Source of the DNA: Proales similis
Taxonomy: Eukaryota; Rotifera; Eurotatoria; Ploima; Proalidae
Assembly: GCA_019059635.1 (NCBI GenBank)
Contig: JAGVRJ010000009.1
Location: 1,273,001 to 1,337,000 of the forward strand
DNA: 64,000 bases
Direction: 5' to 3'
A model generated the notes under the pieces. It was not told the DNA's origin. It made no database searches and saw only the letters and a list, made by a program, of their open reading frames with translations. Shown here in pieces: positions 1 through 12,641 of this stretch. The position numbers were made by a program, and so were the translations under genes. Each line of letters starts with the position of its first letter. Position 1 is the first letter of the stretch.

Positions 1-3000
1 TATAAGAAACTTAGAATTGACGTCGACGAGCAGACCAATTGAACTCGATGTCCATTCCTCTTAATCCAACTCAATTTTCTAAATTTGCCTTAATAGATGA
101 GTGAGCTAAGTTGGGCCAAATTGAGCGCGCCCCACAGACTTTGCCGCGTAGGAGGTAGATGGACGAAGAGTGCGAGAGAGAGAGAGAGAGAGAAATAGCT
201 CTCGTTATTAATTAAATCGCTATTTTCAATCAAAAGCTGCACTGTGCGGTCAATTGGCTGCTGCTCTTCACACCTATAGATCGGTCAAGTTTAATGAAAA
301 TAAACACCGTGCTAAACGACGCCGCGCACAATACGCGCTCGTGCAAAATTATTTAAAATGCGTTAATTCAATCCAATCGAGATGGGTCGCTCGTCGATGG
401 CTAAGGCTGCTCTTTTCGCTCTCCCTACTCGCTCGCATGGGTGTTGCTTTCGAAGATTAGTCGGAAAAAGAGGCAATAAGTGGCGTGGAAAATAACAACA
501 TCGATAATTCCTATCCTAATGATTGTTTACGCGCGTCTCATAATCCGCGGAGCCAGTCTGGAGAGAGCCAAGCCAAAGTTAAAGAGATAGAAAGGAAAAA
601 TGCGAGTCGTTTAAGACCAAGGGGTGTTGAGCAAAGGATTAACTCGATTGCGCCAAAACCATCGACTCTTGGTCATCAACAAGCTTCAGATCGATTGCTT
701 GCCTTGTTCTTAGGTTCTGAATGCGTTCAGACAAATTTGCTCAAGTGGCGTGAACAAATAGAAATCCGCCCGCTGACCAAATGTGGCCTAATCGCCGCTC
801 AAACTCAACTCAATCCCATCGCTTCACAATGTCAAGCGGCATTTGTTCTTCGAGCCCATTTCGCGCTTCCAAATTTGAAGCCAACAATCTAAAACATTTA
901 AACAAGAGAAAGCGATGAAACAAACTGAGCTAGCAAATGGTTGAGCAAGCCGAGACCAACTCCAACTTATCTTCTCCTAATTGGCCTTGTGTCTCAATTT
1001 GTAAAGGACATCGACACCGATTGTGTGTGTGTGTGTGTGTTTGGTATGTAAATGCGGGCAAATGCAAGTCGAAGCAATGTCCAGCTCACTGATTGAAATA
1101 TAAAGAAAGGAAAGAACATGCAAATCTAAACGAATGTCACTTGCAATTAACCTCTCGCAGCGATGTGCTTCGCCTTGAGCCGCCAAAGTTCGACGCAGCA
1201 CAATTAGCCATGGGCCCTAATTTTCCGTGCACAAATACGGATGTATTCTAATTTTCCGTCATGCCAAAAGTAGCTCGAGTCCACACACACACACACACAC
1301 GGACATAGACATGTGACGGTAATCATGAGCACGGCGGCGGGTAGCACGACGCTGGCATGCAAATGTGCTCGGGTCGATAAACGAAGCAGCATGAGCAAGC
1401 GCTTGCTTAATTGATTAGCACAGGCGGCACACACATGCCTGAGCCTGGCTCGACCAATCTGTTTGAATGGGTGCACGTACGCGCAACTATTTGGGTTGAG
1501 TGGACGCAAGTGCGTCATGTAAACAAAATGAACGCGCGCGCGGCGCCGGTCGCGTCTGCCACGGGACGCTCGTCGCATAAGCGAGCCGAACGCATTGAGA
1601 GGCGCGTTCGTTCTTTGTGTGTCTTCGGATCTTTTCTCTTTGACTCTCTTGCGCTTCGACTTGGTGGTCGATCGAGATGCTCAGCGGCAGCAGCAGTAGC
1701 AGCAGCGATCACACGCACTCACTTCCGTTTAGACGCACGCTCAATGTCGATCGAGGCAAAGAGCAAAAATCATCGCACTCTCTTCGGATTGAGAACAATT
1801 CGAGCTCATTCGGGCCTGGTCTTTTCACGCTCGGTCATTTGCCCTCGAATAAATATTGAACCTTCGTTTAGATGCTCGCCCATGCAGTCCGGTGCTCATA
1901 GTACATTAAACAAATAGAATAAGATATCTAATTGTTCGTGAGAGAGCTGTTTGAATTGGATGAGCAAATAGGAAGGTCGAGCAGACCCACGCTCTCTTTT
2001 CCTCGTGATCGCAACCCAATTCTTTTTTTTTTTGGTCGGGTCGAGCCCAACTCAGCAATAGGAAATGAACAAGTAAGCGAGAGAGCACTTTTTTGACTTC
2101 CTTCTTCTTTCTCTTCGCTTAGCCGTGTGTTGACTCGAACGAACTGAAACTGAGACTTGAGCTATTTGACATCTGCAATGGCTTCTGTTCTGTCCCAGCG
2201 TATTCATGAACCTAGTCGGGCGCCGAATTCGAATGCAAATGGCGCTCGCTGGCGATTCGTACGACTTCAGTTTGCACGATCGAGAAAAATAGAACAAGCG
2301 CTGAAGTGACTTTGACAACAAACCAAGTCACAAGGTAAATTGATAGTCTAATAGATAAACACGGACAGTTAACAAGAGTGTGCCGAGTGTGATAGTCGCG
2401 ACGCCGATACATTTTCGACGTTGACAGCTCTGCGACGACGACGACCAAAACAACAATAGCGGCGATCACGAGCGTCTTGGTCACAGCCGCCACCGTTTCG
2501 GACGCCCAGTCGGGTCGATGCTCGGACTTGATTTCTAATCCGGCCGCCAATGACATTCTATTCAATATTGCTTTGAAAATAGTAATAACAATAAAAGAGA
2601 GCGAAGAAGAAGAAGAAGAAGAAGAGGAGGAGAAAGAAAGATGAAGAGAATGGGGGATAAGGGTAGCGATGAATAAGAAAGCGTCAACACCAACCGCCAA
2701 CACAGCCACAATAAAAGTAGGAAAAGAAGAGAAAAAATGGCAAGCTTGTACAAAGAGGACGCTGCGCACAATGAAATGGCTCTATTGAACAGTGCACGTA
2801 AAAGAGCGCGTCGACCGCTCTAGTTACTTTAAAATTCTATTGTTTACTCGAAATGTCGCGGCCAAAAACCGTTTCAGCCTGCTCGGCGCTGGCCAGCCCG
2901 TATTAGGATCACTTGACTCGTCCTCACGTGCAATACAGTGCCTGTGTCTCATTCAGTTCATTGCCGCCGCTTGCGCTTTCTCACTTGCTTGACCGTCTTC

Positions 3001-4356
3001 TAGCTGATCTGCCCCCGCTCTGCCATATTAAATTTAATTAACTAGACAGGCGCATTCACGACGCACTACTATCCGGCAAGCAACTTAATCCCGTTTAAAC
3101 AAAAGTGACGACTATTCATGTTCAAGTCGAAATTGCACAGTTCTCACCATACTCTCTCTCTCTCTCGATTGATCGCTCGCTTTTTCTCTCTCTCTCTCTC
3201 ACACACACACTCGAGCAGGCAGCGAGCAGAGGAAAGCAAACGAAGAAGGAGAAAAAGTGCAAAAATAAAACAAAAAGAGAAGGAGGAGAGCGGAGAGGGC
3301 AAGGAAATAAAAGAAAGGCAAAGGCGAACGAGTAAAGAGAAGCCGTTTAATTTTGTGTGTGTGTGTGTGTTGGCACATTTGAGCTGGTGCGTCTCTTTGT
3401 CTTGATTTGTTCGCTTCATTGTCTGCGTGTGTTCAAGTTCATGCTGTTTGAGGAGAAAGCCACAAGGTCAGCAATAAATATTTAAATGAAAGATTAATGT
3501 GCTGTAAGTGGTCGCATGTTTTCGGTCGGGCGTTGCGTTGAGAATCAGCAAACTCTTCAGCCTCAAGTGGAATTTGCGTCCAAGATAGGCTCAGTCTTGG
3601 CTGGAACGAGAATATTTTCTAATCTCGCTTGTCTGCGCGGCGTTTGGCCAAATGCACCGTTTTTGACTAATGATCGCCTATTGTGCGAGACGGCCACTCA
3701 AGACCGCCGATGAATGCACGATGAAAGAGAAAAGAAAAACACGGGTTTTTCTTCTTTTTTTATTATTTTTTGCTTTTTCACTATGATTGACAGCTACTCT
3801 AATAAACCGAGCCAGACGAGCAAACGGCTCACCGACGACCGACTGCACTAACCTGAATTATTCCGTCCAATAGGCGGCGAAAACAACTCCGGCGCTGCGA
3901 ATTTGCAAACACACGCACACAAACGCATTCACTTACTGGCGGCAGACACATCTAGATTCCGGTTGATTAAACATTATTCAAATGAGGCAACCGTCGACGG
4001 AAAGCAAGGAACCGCCGGGGCGGGTAAGAGCCAAAGGCAGAGTGGAATAGTGAGATTTGATCAATTGAATTGAGACCGGTACATTCATGCTTGTGCTGAA
4101 TTTATTTAGCGAAGTGAATCCTTTAATTTTTTTAAGCTTTAAATAGAAAAGAAAATATAATAAGCATATTACTTAAAAATGAAAGAGCAACTGAGTGTAA
4201 TATTTTAAAATAAAAAGAGTCGAAGCCAAAGAAGAGGAAGGAAGAGAAGACAAATAGAAAACGAAATAAAGAAGAGAGACAGTCACAGAAGAGACAAGAG
4301 TGGAGAAATGTTTGTTTGCTTCAGTTGTTTGTCTTCTCGCTGCTTTCAGTGGACCG
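1..4356. other. Gene-free stretch with simple repeats
   Basis: No reading frame here shows a recognisable domain or a convincing set of splice-linked exons. The open frames present are rich in residues that come from simple repeats (Ser from TC runs, Lys/Arg from GA runs). Repeats seen: (GA)n at about 177-194, (GT)n at 1022-1041, (CA)n at 1282-1300, GAA/GAG runs at about 2602-2632, TC then CA runs at about 3150-3210 and (GT)n at 3354-3370. The left end may hold regulatory DNA or the flank of a gene outside the window. A possible 3' end signal for transportin-3 (TTTATT, read as AATAAA on the minus strand) lies at 4101-4106. Confidence 0.6.
2212..2556 (-). CDS. Doubtful small ORF with one hydrophobic segment
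   Basis: An ATG at 2554-2556 opens a frame of about 114 residues. After a polar start it has a strongly hydrophobic run (about residues 25-40, mostly Val/Ile/Ala/Leu) followed by Lys and three Arg, the pattern of a single-pass membrane protein. The first 65 residues use GC-rich third positions like the real exons of the window; the rest does not. No family is recognised, no intron partner was found and no homologue is known to me. It may be chance. Confidence 0.15.
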   Translation of the reverse strand: MSLAAGLEIKSEHRPDWASETVAAVTKTLVIAAIVVLVVVVAELSTSKMYRRRDYHTRHTLVNCPCLSIRLSIYLVTWFVVKVTSALVLFFSIVQTEVVRIASERHLHSNSAPD

Positions 4357-7300
4357 CTACTGGTAAAGTTGCTCGAGTTGAACGAGAGCGTTCTCCACGT
4401 CCATCGATGAGTTAGAACTAGATAGAGGCGGTTAGAGTTTCACATCTATGGCACACGTCAAATCGGTGACTTACTCAATAAGCTTAGAATGGATGTCGTT
4501 CAATTGCTCCTCGGTAATCAGCTCGTTGCCAAACTGGTTCGTTTTGCGCAGGCTTCTAAGTGCATGCAGAAGATCGACTTCGGTTCTCTGTCCGATTTCG
4601 ATTAGCCAGAGTTCATTTGGCCGAAACTAGTTTGCCTGCTTACCGCTCGATTGGCGCTCAATAATTCAAATATGACATCGGCTATGCCGTCTTTGGTATC
4701 GCGTGTGCTCATGTTTATTATGGAATCGATGGCGTTCTCGATCAGCCGCTCGCCAATCTCAGCAAGCACCTTGTTTATAAACTCTCGATTTGTTTGATCG
4801 AGGCCCTTTGATCGGGAAACGGGTTTAAATTGAAGCATTAGAAAAAGAGGAGATCCGATTTAGCTCACTTTTATCTGGGGCTTGTGCGCAAACGCAATAA
4901 ATTCTGACAAAAACTTGGTGACCGAGAGGTTCGCGTCACGATGGTCAATCCTCAGCGATGTGACCGCCAGCGTCATTATTGGACTGAATATGGGACTGTT
5001 GACAAATTCAAACGGACATCGTTGCACAAATCGAAGCGAGAGTCGAAAGAAGTCGTCGAGTGTGTCCGGATGTTTACGCAGCTCGTTCGTATTCTCAACG
5101 TGAACACAGTTGGCGATTATAAAGTCGAACGCTTCTTTTGTAAATTCCTTGAAAAAGTGAGACTCGTTCAGGGCGAGGGGCGAATACAAGGCAGATTTTG
5201 ACCGGCTCGCTTACTTGCATCATTTCGACCAGGCCGGTCTTGCAGTTGTCCTCGGTGCCGTAAATGTCCACGAGGATGCTTCCCAAATAGAGAAAGCAAG
5301 AGAAATGATTCACTCTGTACATGCCGACAATGACGTTGGCCACGTCGACCAGGATCGAACGAGAATACTTCTCGGTGCATCGCAGTGAGAACCTGAGCGC
5401 CCGACAACACGACTCGGTCGTCTTCGAATCGTTTTTGAACTTTTCCAAGCACAACGACATGGACGGCCAGATTCGCTCCACAATTGGCTGGCAAGGATGG
5501 ATGCCGTTTTGAACTTGCCGCACTCGCAGAGTGCGAAATATGGCTGTGAGTCGATCGAGCCAGTAGATGGGCAGCGACTTGGTGCCGGTGCGATTCTGTT
5601 CGGCGAGCGCTTTTTGCAAACCGTCGTGTTGAACATCGCAGATTTTGGCCAACGGCATCATCAGCTCGGACGCCGGCAAATTGGACAAAATGACCACGGC
5701 CGCTTTGAGCAGCTCCATTGACGCGTCGTTCGGCATGTCGATGGCGTCCGACGAGAGGACCATGTTGACCAGTGTTTCCAGATGGTTGATCAAGTGCTGC
5801 TGACATTGAGAGCAAATGTTAAGCATCGTGTTGGCGGCCACCTGGCAAAGCTGCGCGTCGCTGAAACCCAGACAAACAAAGTTGAGTGCGCTCTCAATGA
5901 ACTGCGGATGCTTGTTGAGCCACTCGCACAGCTCGCCGATCAGCATGATGGCTGTTGATCGCACTGCGACATGCACCTGATCGGTGAGACTCACAATGGC
6001 TTGCACAACTTGAACGACGCAGTGGTCGGCGTCTCTGTGAATTGCGGCGTCGATCAGAGCGATGCTTGATTTAAGATTTGAGTAGAGAAGCTCTTACTGT
6101 GAAATGCTTTTGGCAAACGAGCACATGACGAAGAGTGCCGCTTCTATTTCGAACCAGCGCGCGTTACTCGACTCGAGAATTGTGCACAGCTGCAAAGTTT
6201 TTTTGTCAAGACTTCGATCAGGATGGGACGGAGCAAGTCGGCTTTACTTTTTCAAAGCATTTGTTCGCTTCGACTATGAACACAACGTCGGCGACCAAAT
6301 CACTTGCTTTCTGACGGAAATCACCGAAATCGTCCGATTTGCTGGGAGGCACCGAGCTCTATTCGAATGCGCATCTTCTTCTTCAGAGTGTCAATCGTCG
6401 ATAGAGAGGAGAAACAAGACTCACATGGGCCGGATTAAGCCGGCAATGTTTACACACGCACTCGATCAGAGTGTAAACGTAGTCGGCGAACTGGCAGCAG
6501 AGCTTGTCCGAGTTGGCGCTCGTGTAAATCTCCTCGCTGATGTTGAACCAGAATATGAAGGTCTTCTGAAAGACGTCGTACTCCTCGCCAATACCGCACA
6601 TGAGCAGTAAATTGAGACAGCTCAGATCGCCGAGCTCTGAATGCGGCTCATTGAGCATATAGTACGAGATAGAGTTGCACAGCTCGGTGAATATGACGCA
6701 AAGGTCCGAGCATCTGGTCCAAGCACAAAGAGAGGGTCAAGAGACTGCTCGGCTCACTTTCAGTTGTCTACTCACTTTTCAATTTGACTCTCAGACTCGG
6801 CCTGTTTGTAAGCGGCAGCCAAGTTGGCTATGTTTTGTTTGAGCGAGAGAAGCAGAGGCTTGGTGTGCTCCTTGAATCAGTTGATGAATGAATCGGTTTG
6901 ATGTAGCCCTGACTGGCAAGGCGCTTACCTCTGCTTTGCTGTTGAACTGATAGAGGAATAGAATGTTTACCAGGCAAGTAGTAATCGCGTCGTGCAGATC
7001 AAGTTCGGTGTCTTTGTCACACTTAATGGCCGCTTGCTTTAGAAGGGGCGCAAGCAAAAGCGAAGAAAGAACTCGACTTACAAATAGCTGAAATAAATAA
7101 ACGAACAAAGGGCTGTTGAGAACGAGACCGGCCTCAACCAGGCCCTCGTCAATCCAGCTCGCCAGACACTTGTAAATTAGCTTTTGTCTGAGTTGTGTTT
7201 GATCGCCGCTAAGCGACTCGCCAGTCAACGTTGTCTTCAAGCAAGTTTCCTAGTTCATCCTAGTTAGCACGTTGGTCCAGCAGACACTTGGCACAAGTGA

Positions 7301-8690
7301 TTTTAGCTACCAGAAATTCGAATATATGAATCGAAGAGCTGGCCAACACTGCTCTGACTTGATCGCGTCGATTTTGACCGAGTTTGAGTCGTTTGTTCTT
7401 TATCTGTTGAGAGGCGAGTTGTGAGAATGTGCCAAGCCGGCTGCCGGGCGAGTATTTACCTCCTCGGGTAGAATGGTCAAGAACTCGATGAGCACGTTCA
7501 TTTTTCCATTGAATCTAGAAGCGGCTGAGCGTCAAACCGGCTCCGGTCTAGTTTGAGAAAAGGCAAACCTTTGAATGATGTCGCCGACCGGGTTCTGCCA
7601 CGAGCCCATCAGCATGACGAGATCGGACAAGGCGATGTAGATCTGAGTGCGGACTGCGCCGTAGTCGGTGTTGCTCAGATTGTCCAGGTGTTGTAGGAGC
7701 GAATCCCTCAGCGACTGGCATGGATAAGAGAGAACTGGTGAGTCGAGCTGAAGAACGAACAAATGCTGAACAAGTGGTGACGGGTTCACTCCGACTTGGA
7801 GAAGCGCACGCGTTCAAGAAATCAGGGCCGGACAAAGGAGACGAGGCGAGGAAAAGGAAGAAATTGGACGAATCGGGTCGGGCGCTTGATGAACACTCGG
7901 CTCTATCTGTGGCTCGCTTTGACTTGGACTTGTCGACGGTGGAAATCGACGTTAACAAGCGTGGACATTGTCTGTGCCCGATTGTCCGAGCTGAGCCGAA
8001 TTGAGCTAGATTAGAATTGTGCCAATTCTCAGTTATTGACTTGAACTCGCCGCATGTGCACGTGTGTGAGTGGATGTGAAAAGCGCATGTGGACAAAGGT
8101 TTGGACAGAGACTTGATGGTTCGAATTGATTGAACTCGGTGAAGATTGGCCTAAACTGTCAATGCTCTATTGATTGTTCGGATGAATTGTATTCAATCCC
8201 TGCTCGAGTGTTGAGGCTAAGTGTCTTTTTTGTTTGCTGCCAAGTGTCCTCATCGACTACTGATTGTTAAGGGCTGAGTTTTGTTTTTTTTTTCGCCTTG
8301 ACGCGGTTAGTTGAGACAAGACCGAGTCTAATTATGACGAACGAAGAGAAGACGCACAGGTGACCGCTATGTTATTCCGGACGGTCGAGCAGACTGGACT
8401 CCAGTTTCAAAGTTGCATGCGTTCAAGTAGTTGAAACTTACGTGATGACTGGTGGCTGGCAGCTCGTGGAAGCTGTACTGAATCTTGGTGCGGATGGTCT
8501 GAGCGGCGAAGAAGAGCACCTGAACGTTTGAGTGCGTGTGAAGTATCTGGTCGGTGATGAGCCAGGCGTCCACCGAACGCTTGAACTCGTTCAGCCACTC
8601 TTCAGCGCCGCGCCGCTTCTCATGGTCTTGTGTGGTGTAGAGGGTGGTCGACGCCTCGATCACCAACTGCTTCATCGTGTCCAGTTCCAT
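4357..8690 (-). CDS. TNPO3: Transportin-3 (importin-beta family nuclear import receptor)
   Basis: TNPO3 carries SR-rich splicing factors into the nucleus and releases them on RanGTP binding. The start at 8690 gives an N-terminus that follows human TNPO3, with Trp-Leu then a Lys-Arg-Ser-Val motif and AAQT further on. The join of exon 1 (8442-8690) to exon 2 (from 7714) restores SHHSLRDSLLQHL, close to human SHASLRDSLLTHI. Further exons carry CFLYLGSILVDIYG (about 5270-5330), HPDTLDDFFRLSLRFVQR and DHRDANLSVTKFL (about 4890-5070), all family hallmarks. The last exon follows an intron whose GTAAGT donor begins just after 4472 and ends SSMDVENALVQLEQLYQ, with stop at 4357-4359. The protein is about 900 residues of HEAT repeats. 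Intron 1 (7715-8441, 727 bp) is far longer than the others. It runs in the same direction as the paracaspase gene upstream. Confidence 0.93.
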
Positions 8691-9237
8691 ATTTTCTCAA
8701 TTCTCAAGCTCTGTGTGTGTGTGTGTGGCCGTCAATATTTGCTACACGCTTGCTATTGACGTTCTAAATCTGAAAATATTCTTCGCTCTTCGATGTATAT
8801 TATGTGCATGCAATTCGGCACCTCATTTCTAATTGGGCTTTTCTACCCGAACAAAGCCTTTTGCATGCACTCATATAACAAGCGGCGCGCATATGCAATG
8901 GCTGCCTCCCTCCCGGCCCTCTACCCACTCCCCACCCCTTATTCGGCTGGTACATAACAAGTGGCAAATACTCTCTCTCACAAACTAGACTAGCTCTCTA
9001 TTCAAGGCCCAATTCCAACTTGAATAATGTTGCCAAATTGTTGCTAGCATCAAAGTCTTTGCAAACAAATGAAAAGTTGATTGTGCTCTCAAGGAATTTT
9101 AGTGATTTGAAATCATTACAATAAAACGGGATTTAATTCTTTGATTAAATCGTTCACTCACATACAATAACAGTGGCTATTTGGATTAGATTGGGCTGTA
9201 GCGTTTGGATTAGATTGGGCTATAGGGTCTGGAAGGG
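8691..9237. other. Intergenic: TNPO3 promoter side and MALT1 3' flank
   Basis: No gene is visible. It should contain the promoter of TNPO3 and the 3' UTR of the paracaspase gene. A short (GT)n run lies at about 8711-8726. A near-perfect direct repeat of about 24 bp (core TTGGATTAGATTGGGCT) occurs twice in a row at about 9180-9227. Confidence 0.6.
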
Positions 9238-12161
9238 TCAGGCTTCGGTTGGCAGTTCAGAGCAGCTTTGACTTAGCTCGCTCAAATCGTCTTCGCTCCG
9301 CAGCCAGTCATCGTTTGTGTCGAATAGAGTTATGAGCCGCCTCTTGAACTCAATGTACTCGTTTATTTGGTTGGAGTGAAGGCTGTTGTAGAGCTGCTTC
9401 AAATACTCTGGCAGAGTGACCTCGGTCACCGACACTATGCGTCTATCCTTGAAGATCACGAGTCTGATCTGAACTCCGCTGCCCTTTTGATTCATACAAG
9501 GTCACTCGGGTGTCGCATTGTTCGCTCTAGACCGCTTACCATCAGCTGCTTTGTGAGCAGATTGGTTATTCTGTATCGCTTCTTTACTGGCGAGTTGGTC
9601 GACTCGACCTATTCAAGTGTAAATGAAACGCGGAAAGCAGCTCCTCAAACGCAAATGAGTAACAACCTCGGAGCAGAAGATTGATTCGTGCGAATCATTC
9701 AGCCGGCAAATGTCGAGCACATAGCCGGGCTTTAACTCGGCCTCTAGAATGACTGAGTTGACAAACGAGTCGGCCATCATGCGATAAGACGCAATGTGCT
9801 GGTTTGAATCGTCGTGAATGACGCTAAAATTGGGACTCATCGCATCGACTTGCAGTCTAAATGAGAATTTGAATGGCAAACAACTTTGAGCGCCGACTTA
9901 CTTTTCCAGCTGTTGATCAAGCTGCTCAAATCTGAGTTTTCAGTGACGCCCTCCAGAATTCGCGTCCGCTTACACACGGACTCGAACTTTACTTTGCTCA
10001 CACTTTGGAAATTGGCATCGCGCTTCTTGAGCTGTTCAATTTGCTCGTTGATGCACTCGCCGACATCATTCAGCGACAAATTCTTCTTCAGGCATTTTAG
10101 AAACAAGTTGGAGAACAGAGTTCCGTGCTTCAAGCCCAGCTCGGGCTTATCGTACGTTAGATCGTAGCTGCTTGTGCCATCATTACTTGGGGCAGACGAC
10201 GTGTTCAGTTTGACGATGCGATTTGAGAACGACTGGCGCTTACCAGCTGTAGAGCAGAGAATAGTCCAAATTGTAATTTTCCGCATGAATCGACTCGCTC
10301 ACGTTCAGGTCGTGTCTAATTGCAGCCAGTGAAGAAGAAGAAGAAGGAACTTTACAAGCTAAGGGAAGGGGTGACATACCGATTCTCTCTGCACAAATCC
10401 CACAAGCAGACGAGATTGAATTTGCCCTCCGAGTTGGAGAAATTCTCAAAAAGATTGCCCAGGCTCGAGTAGCTGTTGAATTTGTTGCCAAGCATGGGCC
10501 GATGATCGCTCTCGTGCTTTTGCAGGACCGAGTCGATTGAAACCATGTAATCTTGCTTTCGGTAGCTGAATCCGTGTCCGGCCACATAGACCAGCACGAG
10601 CGCCTTTGTGGCCGAGTCGCACATGTTTCGGAAGAGACGAATGATTCTCAAGTACTCTTCGGAGTTGACGTCTATGAACGACAGAGTGAGAAAACCGTGC
10701 CGCTCAAGATGCTCCTTGATCCGTTCAACGCTCGCGTAAGTGTTCAAATTGAGCGAATGCTCGTCTGTCGAACATTGCAAGCAGTTTCTCAGCATACAGT
10801 TGTACCGTTCATAATTGCCGTTGCCGATCAGCAGAGCGATTTTCAAATCGTCTAATTAGAGGCCAAAATGTGAGCCAAAAAGTGAAATCTGCACAGCTCC
10901 GACTTACACTCGTTGGCTTTTAAAGTAACGCGCGAAAAGTTAGAGGAGAACACATTCTCGACGATAGAGCCGGTGCAGCGAATCACTTGGCATTTGTAAA
11001 TGCCCGCGTCCGAAGGGAAATTGATCTCTAGCGTGTCCTTCACCGCGCTCGGATTCTTTTGGGCTTGAAAGCGATCAAACATCATCATCAGTCGACTCTG
11101 ACGTCGGCCAGGCTCAAAATGATTACGTGAAATCGCCTCAAGCTGCTTGGTGGCGGCGTCAAATTTGTACCACTGGAACATGAGCTTGCTACGATCGCTC
11201 TCGTTTGTAACTGCATACAAACGAGCCTCCTGTTCGTCGACGCATATCTCTGTCGGCTGAATGAATATCGACAGCCCTCAAGTATTCGTCGATTAGATAA
11301 AAAAAATCGCTGCAGGTTCAGGTTTGAATGGCGCAAAAGCTCCCGCTTACTTTCAACTGGTTCAACTGGATTGAACGGAAAAAAGCAAGGAATTAGAGTT
11401 TATCGAGTTAAATCAAGGAAGTAGACACAGCTCCGAGTAAGTATGTTCTCACTTGGTTGAATTTTGATTTCAGTTTTGAACGAGATTTGAACTGGCTCTT
11501 GACCGGCTCGCTGCTGAGTGACAACACACGTGTATTGACCTTGGTGGGCTTGACTTGAATATTGACGCGTTAGAAGGTGTGCGAGCACTAAGAGAAAGTC
11601 AAATTTGTCTACTTGACTGATTGAATGGAGAGGCGAGCACCCCTGGCTACAACTTGATTGACCTCGTTCAAGTAGACTATAGACGGTCTCGGAAAAGACC
11701 TGGCCACACAGTTCAGATTGAGTGAATCTCCTTCCTTGAGCTCGACGACACTGGGCGGCTCTTCGAGCACTTGCAAATCGATTTCTGGACTGTTCAATAG
11801 GACGAGGCCATCGTCAAGGCTGAGCTCATGGAATGCAGTGGTCAGCTCTCCGACAGTGATCAGGCGCGAGAATAAATAACCGAGAACTGCAAGCGAGGGC
11901 TGAGCGTCACGCTCAAACAGCTTCAAATCCTCTTGTCTGATCTTGATCTTTCTTCAATTTGTTCAATTCGAATGTCATGTAAGCAAGCAAGCAAGCAGGC
12001 GACTGGTTGGCGCTAACTCACCCATTCTTAACTGATGGCAACCTCTCAAGGACTCTGGACCAATTCTGATCGAGAATGGTCAGCATTCGCTCGTTGTACA
12101 GAGTCGAGCGGTCGAACTCTTTTAGCAGCTGGCCGCCATCGAACGAGCGCTTTTTCTCCAT
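9238..12161 (-). CDS. MALT1: MALT1-type paracaspase (death domain, Ig domains, caspase-like protease)
   Basis: MALT1 is a scaffold and Arg-specific cysteine protease of the CARD-BCL10-MALT1 complex, upstream of NF-kB in vertebrates. The start ATG (12159-12161) follows an in-frame stop. The N-terminus is a death domain (NWSRVLERLP; then PSLAVLGYLFSRLITVGELT, which matches the human PSLCLLKLM...TVTELS segment). Two Ig domains follow, with LNLNCVA at about 11700 and GIYKCQV at about 10980. The protease domain begins KIALLIGNGNY at 10846; the catalytic His lies in YVAGHGF (codon 10574-10576) and the catalytic Cys in LWDLCREN (codon 10391-10393). A C-terminal Ig-like region ends at 9238. Two of the three acidic residues of the S1 pocket look replaced (see findings). 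The domain order makes the call firm; the substrate and pathway in this animal are not known. Confidence 0.92.
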
Positions 12162-12411
12162 GTTGAATGTCGCATAGAGCCTAATGACGATACCTGCTGC
12201 CAGTCTAATCTATCTGCGCTTTGCCGAGCATAATGATGCAATCAGGGCATTTCTAAACTTAGATTTGCACTCAATGCCGATTCTGATGCACATCAGTCGA
12301 CTTCAGAAGTTGCATAAACCCTAAATTGGCCTCTAGTTTCCACGCCGGCGCTTTGGCTCACGCATTTACTGTCTAGATGATCAACTGAGTCTGTTGGCCA
12401 AGCAAACGACT
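12162..12411. promoter_or_regulatory. Divergent promoter gap, MALT1 / BLCAP-PTRHD1
   Basis: The 250 bp between the paracaspase start (-) and the BLCAP start (+) must hold both promoters and both 5' UTRs. No clear TATA box was seen. This is inferred from gene positions only. Confidence 0.5.
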
Positions 12412-12630
12412 ATGTACTGCCTGCAGTGGCTTCTACCTGTACTTCTCATTCCAAAGCCTATAAACCCGGACATAGTTCACTACTCGTTTTTGATTCTACA
12501 TTTGTTGAGTTTTTTCCTTGAAAAGCGTCCGTGCACCATTTGCTCGATTATATTTCTAACTGCAGTCGGCCTACTCTGCTACAGTTGTTGGGACGCTTGC
12601 TTGCTCTGGACGTGTAATCTAAAGCCCTAG
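12412..12630 (+). CDS. BLCAP: Bladder cancer-associated protein homologue (BLCAP)
   Basis: The first ATG gives a 72-residue protein that begins [16 protein letters not shown], identical over these 16 residues to human BLCAP. The later motifs [14 protein letters not shown] and [13 protein letters not shown] also match (human LLSFLLERKPCTIC and LICYSCWGNCFLY). BLCAP is a small two-helix membrane protein with a Cys-rich second half; its exact biochemical role is unsettled and it has been linked to growth control. The coding region is a single exon, as in mammals. The codons for Tyr2 (TAC), Gln5 (CAG) and Lys15 (AAG), the three recoding A-to-I editing sites in mammals, are all present unedited. 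The human protein is 87 residues; this one lacks the C-terminal tail. The stop at 12628-12630 lies 11 nt before the PTRHD1 start. Confidence 0.93.
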   Translation: MYCLQWLLPVLLIPKPINPDIVHYSFLILHLLSFFLEKRPCTICSIIFLTAVGLLCYSCWDACLLWTCNLKP

Positions 12631-12641
12631 CCTAAGAGATC

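Noticed and set aside
485-892. 135-codon plus-strand ORF
   Set aside because: It starts with GTG, has no domain and shows non-coding-like composition.
5168-5815. 215-codon minus-strand ORF
   Set aside because: It overlaps the TNPO3 frame in another register and has no family features.
12394-12411. Six-residue N-terminal extension of BLCAP
   Set aside because: It would start at TTG; the ATG at 12412 gives the exact conserved N-terminus.
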